Below are positions 7,790-15,741 of a DNA stretch of 36,529 nt, piece after piece. Position numbers and translations under genes: made by a program. Source of the DNA: Alphaproteobacteria bacterium (lineage in GTDB: Bacteria > Pseudomonadota > Alphaproteobacteria > Rhodospirillales > Casp-alpha2). Position 1 is the first letter of the stretch, and each line of letters begins with the position of its first letter. Below the pieces are notes generated by a model. The model did no database searches, was not told where the DNA came from, and saw only the letters and a program-made list of their open reading frames with translations. The stretch spans positions 1-36,529 of the forward strand of contig JACNJX010000035.1 in NCBI GenBank assembly GCA_014382345.1. The letters run 5' to 3'.

Positions 7790-8221
7790 ATGTTTTACGC
7801 CTTCAAAGCCTTCAATGAATTGATTTTGCTTGTTTTTTTAACTCTTCTGCCAATAGCTGGAGGCTCGGCACAGGATGCCCGTGCGGCGGAACCAAGCCCC
7901 GGCGATACAGAGCGGAAATTTCAGTCCAGTCTTCTTGCCGTCGTGAAGGAGGCTGAAGACCTTCGCGTTCAGCAGCGTTTCGACCGTCTCGAGCCCAGTG
8001 TTGAGAAATTGTTTCATATGCCCCTGATTGTTCGAATCGCCTCCGGAGAATACTCGAAGCAGGCGACTGGCTCGGTACGCCTGAAACGGGTCACCGACAT
8101 CAGCGCATTGATGGTGCACCGCTCCGAATCCTACCGCCTGCTGATGGAGCCGGATGTCGAGCGATTAACTGCTGCCCTCGGCGACAAGGCCGACCAGATG
8201 ACCCCCGGCAACCGCGAATGA
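7790..8221 (+). CDS. MlaC-like (Ttg2D family) protein with large internal deletion
   Basis: A 143-residue relative of the MlaC-like protein encoded at 9939-10553. It keeps the signal peptide (about 1-29), the N-terminal helix region (ERKFQSSLLAVVKEAEDL...QQRFDRLEPSVEKLFHMPLI) and the C-terminal helix (LMVHRSESYRLL...ALGDKAD). The roughly 69 central residues, from the paralogue's AFRRMS to WRIIDVIV, are missing in frame; the junction lies near 8095. MlaC proteins bind phospholipid in a pocket formed largely by that missing part, so lipid binding as in MlaC is doubtful. I take the ATG at 7790 because of the GGGGACAT site and the match to copy 2; an upstream in-frame extension has no family similarity. 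The stop overlaps the methyltransferase start as ATGA. It may be decaying or a novel short form. Confidence 0.7.
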   Translation: MFYAFKAFNELILLVFLTLLPIAGGSAQDARAAEPSPGDTERKFQSSLLAVVKEAEDLRVQQRFDRLEPSVEKLFHMPLIVRIASGEYSKQATGSVRLKRVTDISALMVHRSESYRLLMEPDVERLTAALGDKADQMTPGNRE

Positions 8222-8973
8222 AGGAAAAAACCTTACCAATGGAGACCGTCGGGAGCGCGCTGGATAACTGGAAGGACATTTGGAGTAGCAAGTCGGCCGG
8301 TTATTCCATCGCTAGCGATGGATCCATGACGGATCTCCTGCGGCTGGACGGATTCGACTCCGGTATGGGCTACATCAGTCCCGAGAACTGGTTCGAGTAC
8401 GTGCGGCAGACTTGCGAGACAATTGGACTGGCGACCGACGACGAGTTTTTAGAGGTCGGGTGCGGAGCCGGTGCGTTCATGCATGCCCTGTCTCCATGTC
8501 CCAGGATACAAGTTGGGGTAGATTATTCGGCGAACCAGATAAAAATGGCAAAAGAATTTAAATCAGAGCAAATGATGTTCTTTGAGAAAGACGCAAATGA
8601 TATTCATACATTAGAGAAAAAATTTGACGTCGTACTTGTCAATTCCGTCATTCAATACTTTCCATCCATGGATTATTTCTTGGAATTTTTCGGAAAAGTT
8701 GTCGCCGTCCTGAGGGATGGTGGGCGCGGCTGTGTGTTGGACATAAACGACATCGAGAAAAAGGACGAATACACGCGCAGGCGTTACATCGAACATGGCG
8801 GGAAAAAGAAATATCTGGAGAACTACAAGGGTTTGAAGCACGCCTTCTATTCCAGGGAGCAAATCCTTGAAATATTGGAGCGTCTCGGGGTTGGCTCGGT
8901 AAGGATAGAGGATCAGTTTATCAGAAATTGTCGGGTCAGTGAGTTCAGGTTCAATGTTTTTTTCGAGAAGTAA
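8218..8973 (+). CDS. Class I SAM-dependent methyltransferase
   Basis: A 251-residue soluble methyltransferase. The SAM-binding motif I is FLEVGCGAGAFMHAL (about 78-92), followed by the acidic ribose-binding strand VGVDYSANQIKMAKE, a motif around EKDANDI, and motif IV/post-motif FDVVLVNSVIQYF. The N-terminal region (WKDIWSSKS...) and C terminus are not diagnostic, so the acceptor is unknown. It overlaps the truncated MlaC-like gene by ATGA and is followed by a CDP-AP gene, which suggests a lipid or lipid head-group acceptor; that is inference. The middle of the gene is distinctly richer in A/T than its neighbours, with runs such as AAATGATATTCATACATTAG, which hints at separate acquisition. Confidence 0.82.
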   Translation: MKEKTLPMETVGSALDNWKDIWSSKSAGYSIASDGSMTDLLRLDGFDSGMGYISPENWFEYVRQTCETIGLATDDEFLEVGCGAGAFMHALSPCPRIQVGVDYSANQIKMAKEFKSEQMMFFEKDANDIHTLEKKFDVVLVNSVIQYFPSMDYFLEFFGKVVAVLRDGGRGCVLDINDIEKKDEYTRRRYIEHGGKKKYLENYKGLKHAFYSREQILEILERLGVGSVRIEDQFIRNCRVSEFRFNVFFEK

Positions 8974-9105
8974 GCATAATTTTTTTATGGCCGGCAATGT
9001 CATGGCCTTATTGGCGAAGATCCGTTTGTTATCTTTTTCTCTCCATGAACGGCGGTATTCCCGGATGGCGTTCAGGCCACGCGTCAAGACAGCGGGAGAT
9101 GGTCC

Positions 9106-9786
9106 GTGAGCACTGCTCCGGGTCAGTCGCCGGCGCTTCCCTTGGTCCGCCATCTAGCGGCAGGGGTAACCCCTTGGCTTGCACGATCACCGCTCAGTGC
9201 CAACCAGGTGACCTTCCTTTCGATGGGTTTCGGGCTCTGCTGTGCCGCGGCAATGGCACGGGGCGAGTGGGCGTGGACGCTTGCCGGGGCACTTATGCTG
9301 GTGTTCTCCTACGTTTTGGATAGCTGCGACGGCGAAATCGCCCGCCTCAAGAATCAGTGTTCGGAGTTCGGCAAACGCCTGGATAGCTTCGCTGACTGGA
9401 TCGTGCACGTCACCTTTTTCGCCGGACTTGGCGTCGGGGCAAGCCGCAACAGCGGCGAGGAATTGTGGCTGTGGCTGGGTTTGATCGCCGCCGCCGGCGG
9501 CACCATCAACTATATCGTCGGGTTTTTCCTGGAGGTCCGCGACAAAACCCGCACCGATAATCAGCCGGTGGCTTCGGGTTCGGCCGAGTCGCACCGGGAT
9601 CCGGAAACCCCGATGGAGTGGGCCGTGTTCGTCTTCCGCGAGCTGACCCGGGCCGATTTCTGGCTAATCGTACTCGCCCTCTCGATTTTCGACTACACTT
9701 GGGTATTGCTGCCCGCCGGGGCGATCGGTGCCCATATCTATTGGGCGACCCAATTCATCGGTTGTGCCAGAGAATTCTACACGTGA
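9106..9786 (+). CDS. CDP-alcohol phosphatidyltransferase family protein (paralogue A)
   Basis: A 226-residue integral membrane enzyme of the family that moves a phospho-alcohol from a CDP carrier to an acceptor alcohol. The full catalytic signature DG-x2-AR-x8-G-x3-D-x3-D is present in DSCDGEIARLKNQCSEFG followed by KRLDSFAD. The family's upstream ANQVT motif is also seen (SPLSANQVTFLS). A hydrophilic insert (about 147-165) separates the later membrane segments. The GTG start has GGGAG eight bases ahead. It is clearly paralogous to the gene at 12264-12971: both end in AHxYWATQFI and share the insert position. The alcohol and acceptor are unknown. Confidence 0.87.
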   Translation: MSTAPGQSPALPLVRHLAAGVTPWLARSPLSANQVTFLSMGFGLCCAAAMARGEWAWTLAGALMLVFSYVLDSCDGEIARLKNQCSEFGKRLDSFADWIVHVTFFAGLGVGASRNSGEELWLWLGLIAAAGGTINYIVGFFLEVRDKTRTDNQPVASGSAESHRDPETPMEWAVFVFRELTRADFWLIVLALSIFDYTWVLLPAGAIGAHIYWATQFIGCAREFYT

Positions 9787-9861
9787 CGGGCCGGAAGGGG
9801 TGTCGCCGCGACACACGAACATCTAATTACAATGTATTTATGGGGACATGACCTATTCCCC

Positions 9862-9938
9862 TGTGGTTAATATTGTTTTGAGGCACTTCACCTTTTAGTC
9901 TCAAAAAATAATCTGAATAAAAATCCAGAGGGACATTT
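9862..9938 (+). repeat. Duplicated leader, copy 2 (upstream of MlaC-like gene 2)
   Basis: Second copy of the leader described at 7713. Blocks shared are GGTTAATATTGT (here within 9862-9880), TTTTAGT...ATAATCTGAATAAAAATC and CCAGAGGGACATTT just before the ATG at 9939. A small inverted repeat TTGAG...CTCAA (9878-9882 with 9900-9904) is formed inside this copy. Confidence 0.7.
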
Positions 9939-10553
9939 ATGATTCGTTGGTTTTTTAACATTAAGGCATTTATTTTACTTGCGCTTCTTGCCGCAATACC
10001 GACCGGCGAGGCTTTCGCCGGGTCGCCGGGGGAAACCGTCGAACGCTTCCAGGCAACCCTGCTTGAGGTCATGAAGGGGGCCAAGGCGTCCAATATCCAG
10101 CAGCGTTACAGCCTGCTCAGTCCCAGCGTCGAAAAAGCCTTTCATATTCCGTTGATGGTTCAGATCGCTTCGGGAAATTACTGGAAACAGGCGACAAACA
10201 CGGAACGCCTGGAACTGGTCAACGCCTTCCGGCGGATGAGTATTCTAACCCTGGCCACCCTGTTCGACGGATATTCGGGCGAAATTTTCAAGGTCGTCGA
10301 GGAAAAGCCCGGCCCGCAAAAAACCACGCTGGTGGGCACGGAACTGATCAAAGCGGACAAGTCAAAGGTTGAAATCGCCTATGTGACCCGCCCGTTCCCA
10401 AAAGGCTGGCGCATCATCGACGTTATCGTGGATAGCGGCATCAGCGAATTAATGGTACGCCGGTCCGAATACCGCCAGACACTTAAAAAGGCAGGAATTC
10501 CGGGCCTCATCAAGCTTCTGAACGGCAAGGCGGACGAACTGGCCTCGAATTGA
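9939..10553 (+). CDS. MlaC-like (Ttg2D/Tol_Tol family) periplasmic lipid-binding protein
   Basis: A 204-residue full-length member of the Ttg2/MlaC family. A signal peptide ends at AFA|GSPG (about residue 28). The mature protein shows the family's order: SPGETVERFQATLLEVMK helix, LLSPSVEKAFHIPLMVQIASG, RLELVNAFRRMSILTLATLFDGYSGE, and the C-terminal GWRIIDVIVDSGISELMVRRSEY. Such proteins ferry phospholipid or related lipids between membranes. It is followed 64 bases later by a third homologue. No MlaD, MlaE or MlaF is seen here, so these copies may serve HpnN/HpnL or a distant ABC complex. A GAGGGACA site precedes the ATG. Confidence 0.87.
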   Translation: MIRWFFNIKAFILLALLAAIPTGEAFAGSPGETVERFQATLLEVMKGAKASNIQQRYSLLSPSVEKAFHIPLMVQIASGNYWKQATNTERLELVNAFRRMSILTLATLFDGYSGEIFKVVEEKPGPQKTTLVGTELIKADKSKVEIAYVTRPFPKGWRIIDVIVDSGISELMVRRSEYRQTLKKAGIPGLIKLLNGKADELASN

Positions 10554-10617
10554 CCGGGCCTTGCGTATCCCCTTCCCTGCCCCTTTATCGCCACAAATCA
10601 CACCTATAAAACCGCCC

Positions 10618-11262
10618 ATGAATCGAACTCGACGTATATTTGTCACCCGTATATTTACCGCCCTTTGTGTGACCCTCTGTGTGACCCTAGCGGCCTGGAT
10701 TTTCGTGCCCGTAACACAGGCCGCCGACCACAGCCCCAGCCAGATCGTCACCGCCTTTCACGACACCCTTTTGGTGGTAATGAAGGAAGCAAAAGCCCTC
10801 GGCACCAAGGGCCGCTATAAAAAACTGGCGCCGCGAATCGAAGAGAGTTTTCACCTCCCCCTGATGACGCAGGTTTCGGCAGGCTCCTATTGGCGCAAGG
10901 CGACGAAGGAACAATCGAAAAAGCTGGTCACTGCCTTTTCCCACCTTTCCATCAGCACCTATGCATCTCAGTTCGACGGGTATTCGGGGCAATCCTTCGC
11001 CACCCGGAGCGTAAAACCCGGCCCCCAGAACACCATGCTGGTGAAAACGCAAATCCTGGATCCGGACTCCAAGGCCGTCGACATCACCTACGTCACCCGC
11101 AAGATCAAGAGCCAGTGGCGGATTATCGACGTGCTTCTGGATAACGGCATCAGCGAACTGGCGGTCCGCCGGTCCGAATACCGCCGGATATTAAAAACCG
11201 GCGGTATCGAAGGGTTGATTGCCACCCTCAATGCCAAAGCCGATCAATTGTTGGTTAATTAG
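10618..11262 (+). CDS. MlaC-like (Ttg2D/Tol_Tol family) periplasmic lipid-binding protein
   Basis: A 214-residue paralogue of the preceding gene. An N-terminal leader with a hydrophobic core ends at VTQA|ADHS. Conserved blocks are IVTAFHDTLLVVMKEAK, FHLPLMTQVSAGSYWRKAT, LVTAFSHLSISTYASQFDGYSG and QWRIIDVLLDNGISELAVRRSEY. The ATG at 10618 is chosen because the in-frame TTG at 10561 would put 19 residues before the signal peptide; no good ribosome site is visible, so it may be translated by coupling. The stop overlaps the stop of convergent hpnL by four bases (TTAG). A 12-base tandem duplication lies inside the leader region. Confidence 0.86.
   Translation: MNRTRRIFVTRIFTALCVTLCVTLAAWIFVPVTQAADHSPSQIVTAFHDTLLVVMKEAKALGTKGRYKKLAPRIEESFHLPLMTQVSAGSYWRKATKEQSKKLVTAFSHLSISTYASQFDGYSGQSFATRSVKPGPQNTMLVKTQILDPDSKAVDITYVTRKIKSQWRIIDVLLDNGISELAVRRSEYRRILKTGGIEGLIATLNAKADQLLVN
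10666..10689 (+). repeat. 12-base tandem duplication within a signal peptide
   Basis: TGTGTGACCCTC at 10666-10677 is followed directly by TGTGTGACCCTA, giving the repeated residues CVTLCVTL in the hydrophobic core of the third MlaC-like protein's leader. This is an in-frame micro-duplication that lengthens the leader by four residues. Confidence 0.8.
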
Positions 11263-12248
11263 GCCTCATCCGCCTTCGGGGATTTAATCGAATACAGCGC
11301 GCCGACGGCGAAACCCCAGACAATCCAGATTATTTCACGAATACGCCGGATCACCGAGACCGCAAGCCCGAGCGGCGCGGACCCCGTTATCGCCCCGCAA
11401 ACAAGCAGGAAGGCCCCTTCCTGAACGCCAATGGCGGCGGGGATGAAAAACGCCCCGGTCCGCACCATTTGCGCCACCGCTTCGATAATCCAGGCCTCGG
11501 CCCAGGTTATGGGACGGTCCAGAAAAACCAGGGCGAAATAGATTTCGACCACGCCCAGCATCCAATTGATCAGGGCCAGGGTAAGGGCGGCGGCGAAGCG
11601 GCCTCTGGTCATGGTGTAAAAATGAACCAGCCGTTCGTCCATGTCATGAATGTGGTGCAGGGTATCCTCAATCCGCCGGCCGATGCGCCACTGGCTTAAC
11701 CAGGTCCCCGTCAGCGAGGAAATAGACAGGCGCTGAATGACGAAAAAAAGGAAAACCCCGATCGCGAAAGCCAGCAGACCGGCCCCGGCGACATATTCAT
11801 AAACCCGAGGCAAGGCTTGGGCCTGAATCATCAGGGCGAAACCGCCGATCAGAAAAATCACCAGGGCGATCATGTTGATGGTCTTGGCCAGGATCAGCGA
11901 TGCCGTGCCTTCGCGGTAATCAATACCGTAGTGGGACTTCATCATTAACGCCTTGACCGGTTCTCCGCCCATGCCGCCGGCGGGGATGACCGCGTTAAAG
12001 GACTCGCCGACCATGCGCAGTTTCCAGATCCGATAGGCCCAGACGAAATCCAGCGGCACGCCCCGGATGGTTAATTGCCAGGTAATGGAATCGATGGCAA
12101 AGGCGGCGAAATAAATCCCGACAAGGACCAGGATACCGGAACCGACTTTCGTGACATGGGCGGCGACTTCGGCGAGATCGATTTCCGCCACCACCAGGCC
12201 CAGCAACAGAAGGCCGAGGGCAAAATAAAATATTTTAAGGAAACGCAT
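11259..12248 (-). CDS. hpnL: HpnL-like flippase-domain membrane protein
   Basis: A 329-residue polytopic membrane protein with the lysylphosphatidylglycerol synthetase/flippase-like fold. Characteristic stretches are the first helix FYFALGLLLLGLVVAEID, VGESFNAVIPAGGMGGEPVKALMM (the AG-rich loop of the family) and the C-terminal FIPAAIGVQEGAFLL and RRIREIIWIVWGFAVG. HpnL is a family found with hopanoid loci; its biochemical role is not settled and lipid translocation is a proposal based on the fold. It is the third gene of the minus-strand run hpnN, CDP-AP, hpnL, with only 15 bases between it and the CDP-AP gene, so co-transcription is likely. Confidence 0.8.
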   Translation of the reverse strand: MRFLKIFYFALGLLLLGLVVAEIDLAEVAAHVTKVGSGILVLVGIYFAAFAIDSITWQLTIRGVPLDFVWAYRIWKLRMVGESFNAVIPAGGMGGEPVKALMMKSHYGIDYREGTASLILAKTINMIALVIFLIGGFALMIQAQALPRVYEYVAGAGLLAFAIGVFLFFVIQRLSISSLTGTWLSQWRIGRRIEDTLHHIHDMDERLVHFYTMTRGRFAAALTLALINWMLGVVEIYFALVFLDRPITWAEAWIIEAVAQMVRTGAFFIPAAIGVQEGAFLLVCGAITGSAPLGLAVSVIRRIREIIWIVWGFAVGALYSIKSPKADEA

Positions 12249-12263
12249 CTCGTTCAGGACCGG

Positions 12264-12971
12264 CTATACATGATAGTCACGGGCGCCGCGGATGAATTGG
12301 GTGGCCCAGTAGGCATGCGCGCCGACCGCCGCCGTCGGCAGCAATACCCAAGCCACATCGAACACCGCCAGCGCCAAGACGATAAAACAGAAATCCGCCC
12401 GGCTCAGCTCGCGAAAGGCGAAAAGAACCCACTGTTTCCAGTTTTCCAGCGACGGGTGCTCCTCATCACCCCCCGTCGAGGCTTGATCTTCAAATTCGGC
12501 CCCTGCATTTTCGCTTTCCTTGCGGCTTTCCGCTTGAAAGCGGACTTCCATGTAAAGGGCGATGAAGTAGTTGATAGAACTTCCCGCCGCACCGACCCAT
12601 CCAAGCCAAAACCACAGGGAATTACCGGTTTCGCTCTCGACGCCGATTCCCAAAGCGGCAAAAAAAGTCGCATGAACCAGCCAGTCAACAAAGGTATCGA
12701 ACTTGTCACCGAATTCCGATGTCTGGTTTTTGATTCGCGCCACCTCGCCATCGCAGTTATCGAGCACGTAACAAAGGAAAAACAGCCCCGCGCCGATCAG
12801 GGTGGAACGAAACCCCCCTTGGGCAAGGAACCAGTTTCCATACAACCCGACCAGCAGAGAAACGGCGGTAACCTGATTGGCGGTAATCGGAAGCCGGGCC
12901 AGACGTGGGGACACCTGCGTCGAAATCTGCCGGATTAAAGGAAACAGAGTCACGGGACGTTTGATGACCAT
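12264..12971 (-). CDS. CDP-alcohol phosphatidyltransferase family protein (paralogue B)
   Basis: A 235-residue membrane enzyme with an intact signature in DNCDGEVARIKNQTSEFG followed by DKFDTFVD, and the upstream ITANQVTAVS motif. It is the sister of the gene at 9106-9786, with the same YVLD-x-CDGE core, FRELSRADF segment and YWATQFI end. A charged insert (about 140-172) is longer than in the paralogue. I choose the ATG at 12971, which leaves 26 bases after hpnN; a start inside hpnN would add a tail with no family similarity. No clear ribosome site is seen. Its place between hpnN and hpnL suggests that its lipid product is connected with their cargo, which is inference. Confidence 0.85.
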   Translation of the reverse strand: MVIKRPVTLFPLIRQISTQVSPRLARLPITANQVTAVSLLVGLYGNWFLAQGGFRSTLIGAGLFFLCYVLDNCDGEVARIKNQTSEFGDKFDTFVDWLVHATFFAALGIGVESETGNSLWFWLGWVGAAGSSINYFIALYMEVRFQAESRKESENAGAEFEDQASTGGDEEHPSLENWKQWVLFAFRELSRADFCFIVLALAVFDVAWVLLPTAAVGAHAYWATQFIRGARDYHV

Positions 12972-12997
12972 AGGGGAAGCGTCGGATGAAATTTGAG

Positions 12998-15694
12998 TCA
13001 CGGGTTTGCTTTTCCTGTTTTCGCTATCGGCCAAACATTCATCAACGCCGGCAATACCACAAGGGTGCACACCAGCGAAAGCGTAATGGCGATCGTCAGC
13101 AACAGTCCCATGGACGACGTTCCCGGATGGGACGACAAAGCAATACTGCCGAACGAGCCGATGGTCGTCAAAGCACTGAACAAAATGGCGCGTGGCGTAG
13201 ACGTTTCAAGCGCCCCTCTCCCATTCCCTTCCACCCCCTGTTGTTCGCGTTCCCGCACCACAAGATGAATTCCCCCGGCGACGCCGAGACCGAACAGCAG
13301 CGGCAGGACGATAACGTTGGCGAAATTAAACGGCAGTCCGAAAACCATGGAAGCGGCCACCGTCAGCACCGCCGCCAGCAGCAATGGAACGAACACCAGA
13401 ACCGCATCCTTTAGGCGCTTTAGCACGACAATCAGGATCAGGGAAATCAGCGTCACGGAAACCACCCCGGCCAGCCAGAAGGCCCGGACCACCGTATTCC
13501 CGGCCTCCAGGATCACCACGGACGAGCCGGACGCCTTCGGCGCGACTGTCCTCACGGCGTCGACAAAACGGGCCAGCGCGTCGCGGTCGCGCAAATCTTC
13601 CTTGGCATATACTTCCAGCTTGGCCCGGCCATCGGCGGCGATCTGGTTGTCGCGGATATCCGCCGGCAGGGACTTCAGGGTGACCGTTTTGGCCCCCAGC
13701 GCCGTGTTCAAAGCTTCCAGCCGCCCCGGCAGCGCCCGCAACAGGCGGGCTTCATATTCCGTGAGGATGGCCTGTCCGCCGGCGCCCTTTGCGCCCATAA
13801 CTTCGAACATGCCCGCCAGCGACTGCCTCAGCGCGACAGCGGCCTTCTTTTCCGGACTGTCCCCCGGCCGTCCGGCCAGGGCCTTCAGCTTGCCCCGGAA
13901 TTTCGCCAGCGCCGCCTCACGGTCTGTCGGGCTGGGCGTTGCCGTCTTTCCGGCGGCCGCGAAGGCGGGGCCCAGGAACAGCGCCATGGTGGAAATAACT
14001 TCCAGTTTTTCCAGCTGATCGGCGGGAACGTAATCGGCCAGGGTGGCGGTCCCGTCGACAAGATCCAGCAACTTCATTTTTTCCGCCAAAGCCTTGGCTT
14101 CATCCAGATTGTTCGCAAGCACGGTGACCGAATAGGGGTTGGTGCGGTTGTCCGCCATCAGGTCGAGAACCGTGGCTACGGATTCCGTATCCGGGTCGCG
14201 TAGGTTCATCGGATCGAAATCAAACGCCGCACGCGGCAAAACCAGCACCGCCGACACCCCGGCGATCAGGGCCGCCAGGATCACGGTGCGGCTGTGGTTT
14301 TGAATAAAAGTTTGAACGGCCAACGCCCCGGCAGACGCTATTACGGGCGCTTCATCGACGCCCCGTCCAGCTAAGCTGGGCATCACCGTCAACAACGCCG
14401 GCAACACGGTCATATTGGCGAACAGGGCCACGAACATGCCGGTTCCGGCAATCAGGCCCAGTTCGGCAAGCCCCAGATAATCCGTCGGCAGGAACGAATA
14501 GAAGGCGATGGCGGCGCTGATGGCGCACAGCGTCAGCGCGCCGCCGGCGTTGCGCGCGGCACCGGCCAGGGCCTCCTCGTGGGTGTTGCCCGCATCCAGG
14601 CCTTCACGGTATCGAAGCCCGTAATGGATACCAAAATCAACGCTGAGGCCGATAAACAGAACCGCGAAGGCCACCGAAATCAGGTTCAGCGTCCCCAGCG
14701 CCAGAATGGCAAACGCCGCCGTCCACACCAATCCCATAATCAGGGTCGCCAGGGTCGCCAGAACCAGCCGCTTGGACCGCAAACCGATGACCAGCAGGCC
14801 GATGACCAGGACAAGAGAGACAATCCCGGCCAGCCCCATGCCCTTTTCCACGCTTTGCAGTTCCTCGTGCGACAGCGCGGCGGAACCGGTCAGGCGAACC
14901 CGGACGCCGTTGTCCGGTGTCAGGCCAAGGCCTTCCACGGTGTCGCGTACGCCCTGCATGGCCGCTGCGGCGGGCGCCAACGAGCCGAAATCAAGAACCG
15001 GCTGGATCAACAGCACGCGGCGGTTGGCCAGCACTTGGTCCTCTTTCGCCTTGGCCCCCGACATCAGGTCCTGCCAGGACATATCCCGCCACTGGCCCAA
15101 CGCCTGGGCATGGGCGACGTCCGCCATGGCATTCATCACGGTGGCGATCTCGATGGGATGTTCGCTTTTCTCTTTCAGCGCCTCGTCTACGGCGAGGCTC
15201 AGCATTTTCAGGAACCCGACCAGACTGGGGTCACGCCACAGGACGCCGAGGAACGGCTGCGCTTCGGCCAGGCGATCGCTCAGCACGTAAAGCTCTTCCA
15301 GGTCCATGTACAGGAACCCGTTACGGCGGAAGAAGTCGCTTCCCGCCGGGTCGTCGACGCGGCCGTACTTTTTTGGCTCGGAGCGTAACCGCTGAGCCAG
15401 CGCGCGGGCCGCGTCATCGGCCACGTCCGGCGTCTGACCGTCGATGACAATGACCAGGTTGTCGGAGAACTGCGGAAAGGCCTGCGACAACGCTTCGCTG
15501 TTGCGGCGGAAATCCAGATCCGGCGACAGCATATCCTCGGTATCGGTGTTGATGCGGATATTCTCGGCCAGATAGACAGTTGCGCCCGCCGTCAACAAGA
15601 CAGACGCGAGCACCGCGCCCCAGGCGAAACGGGTGACCTGGCCGGTCCAGCGGACCAGAGCGTCACGGTAGCCTTGGGAAATTCCCTCAAACAT
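12998..15694 (-). CDS. hpnN: HpnN-type MMPL/RND hopanoid transporter
   Basis: An 898-residue inner-membrane transporter of the RND superfamily, MMPL type. It has a first membrane helix (about 26-47), a large periplasmic loop beginning NIRINTDTEDMLSPDLDFR, five clustered helices (about 275-420, including VLFIGLSVDFGIHYGLRYREG), a repeat helix near 455-480, a second loop (FDFDPMNLRDPDTESVA) and five C-terminal helices with LPLLFGLGVAGGIHLVV. The two-fold repeat and conserved transmembrane Asp in VDFGIHYG are typical. HpnN moves hopanoids to the outer membrane in other bacteria. It lies 47 bases downstream of the oxyR-like gene on the same strand. Confidence 0.9.
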   Translation of the reverse strand: MFEGISQGYRDALVRWTGQVTRFAWGAVLASVLLTAGATVYLAENIRINTDTEDMLSPDLDFRRNSEALSQAFPQFSDNLVIVIDGQTPDVADDAARALAQRLRSEPKKYGRVDDPAGSDFFRRNGFLYMDLEELYVLSDRLAEAQPFLGVLWRDPSLVGFLKMLSLAVDEALKEKSEHPIEIATVMNAMADVAHAQALGQWRDMSWQDLMSGAKAKEDQVLANRRVLLIQPVLDFGSLAPAAAAMQGVRDTVEGLGLTPDNGVRVRLTGSAALSHEELQSVEKGMGLAGIVSLVLVIGLLVIGLRSKRLVLATLATLIMGLVWTAAFAILALGTLNLISVAFAVLFIGLSVDFGIHYGLRYREGLDAGNTHEEALAGAARNAGGALTLCAISAAIAFYSFLPTDYLGLAELGLIAGTGMFVALFANMTVLPALLTVMPSLAGRGVDEAPVIASAGALAVQTFIQNHSRTVILAALIAGVSAVLVLPRAAFDFDPMNLRDPDTESVATVLDLMADNRTNPYSVTVLANNLDEAKALAEKMKLLDLVDGTATLADYVPADQLEKLEVISTMALFLGPAFAAAGKTATPSPTDREAALAKFRGKLKALAGRPGDSPEKKAAVALRQSLAGMFEVMGAKGAGGQAILTEYEARLLRALPGRLEALNTALGAKTVTLKSLPADIRDNQIAADGRAKLEVYAKEDLRDRDALARFVDAVRTVAPKASGSSVVILEAGNTVVRAFWLAGVVSVTLISLILIVVLKRLKDAVLVFVPLLLAAVLTVAASMVFGLPFNFANVIVLPLLFGLGVAGGIHLVVREREQQGVEGNGRGALETSTPRAILFSALTTIGSFGSIALSSHPGTSSMGLLLTIAITLSLVCTLVVLPALMNVWPIAKTGKANP

Positions 15695-15741
15695 ATTGGC
15701 GCCGCTTATAGACCCGTTGCCCCATCAGGAACAAGACCGAG

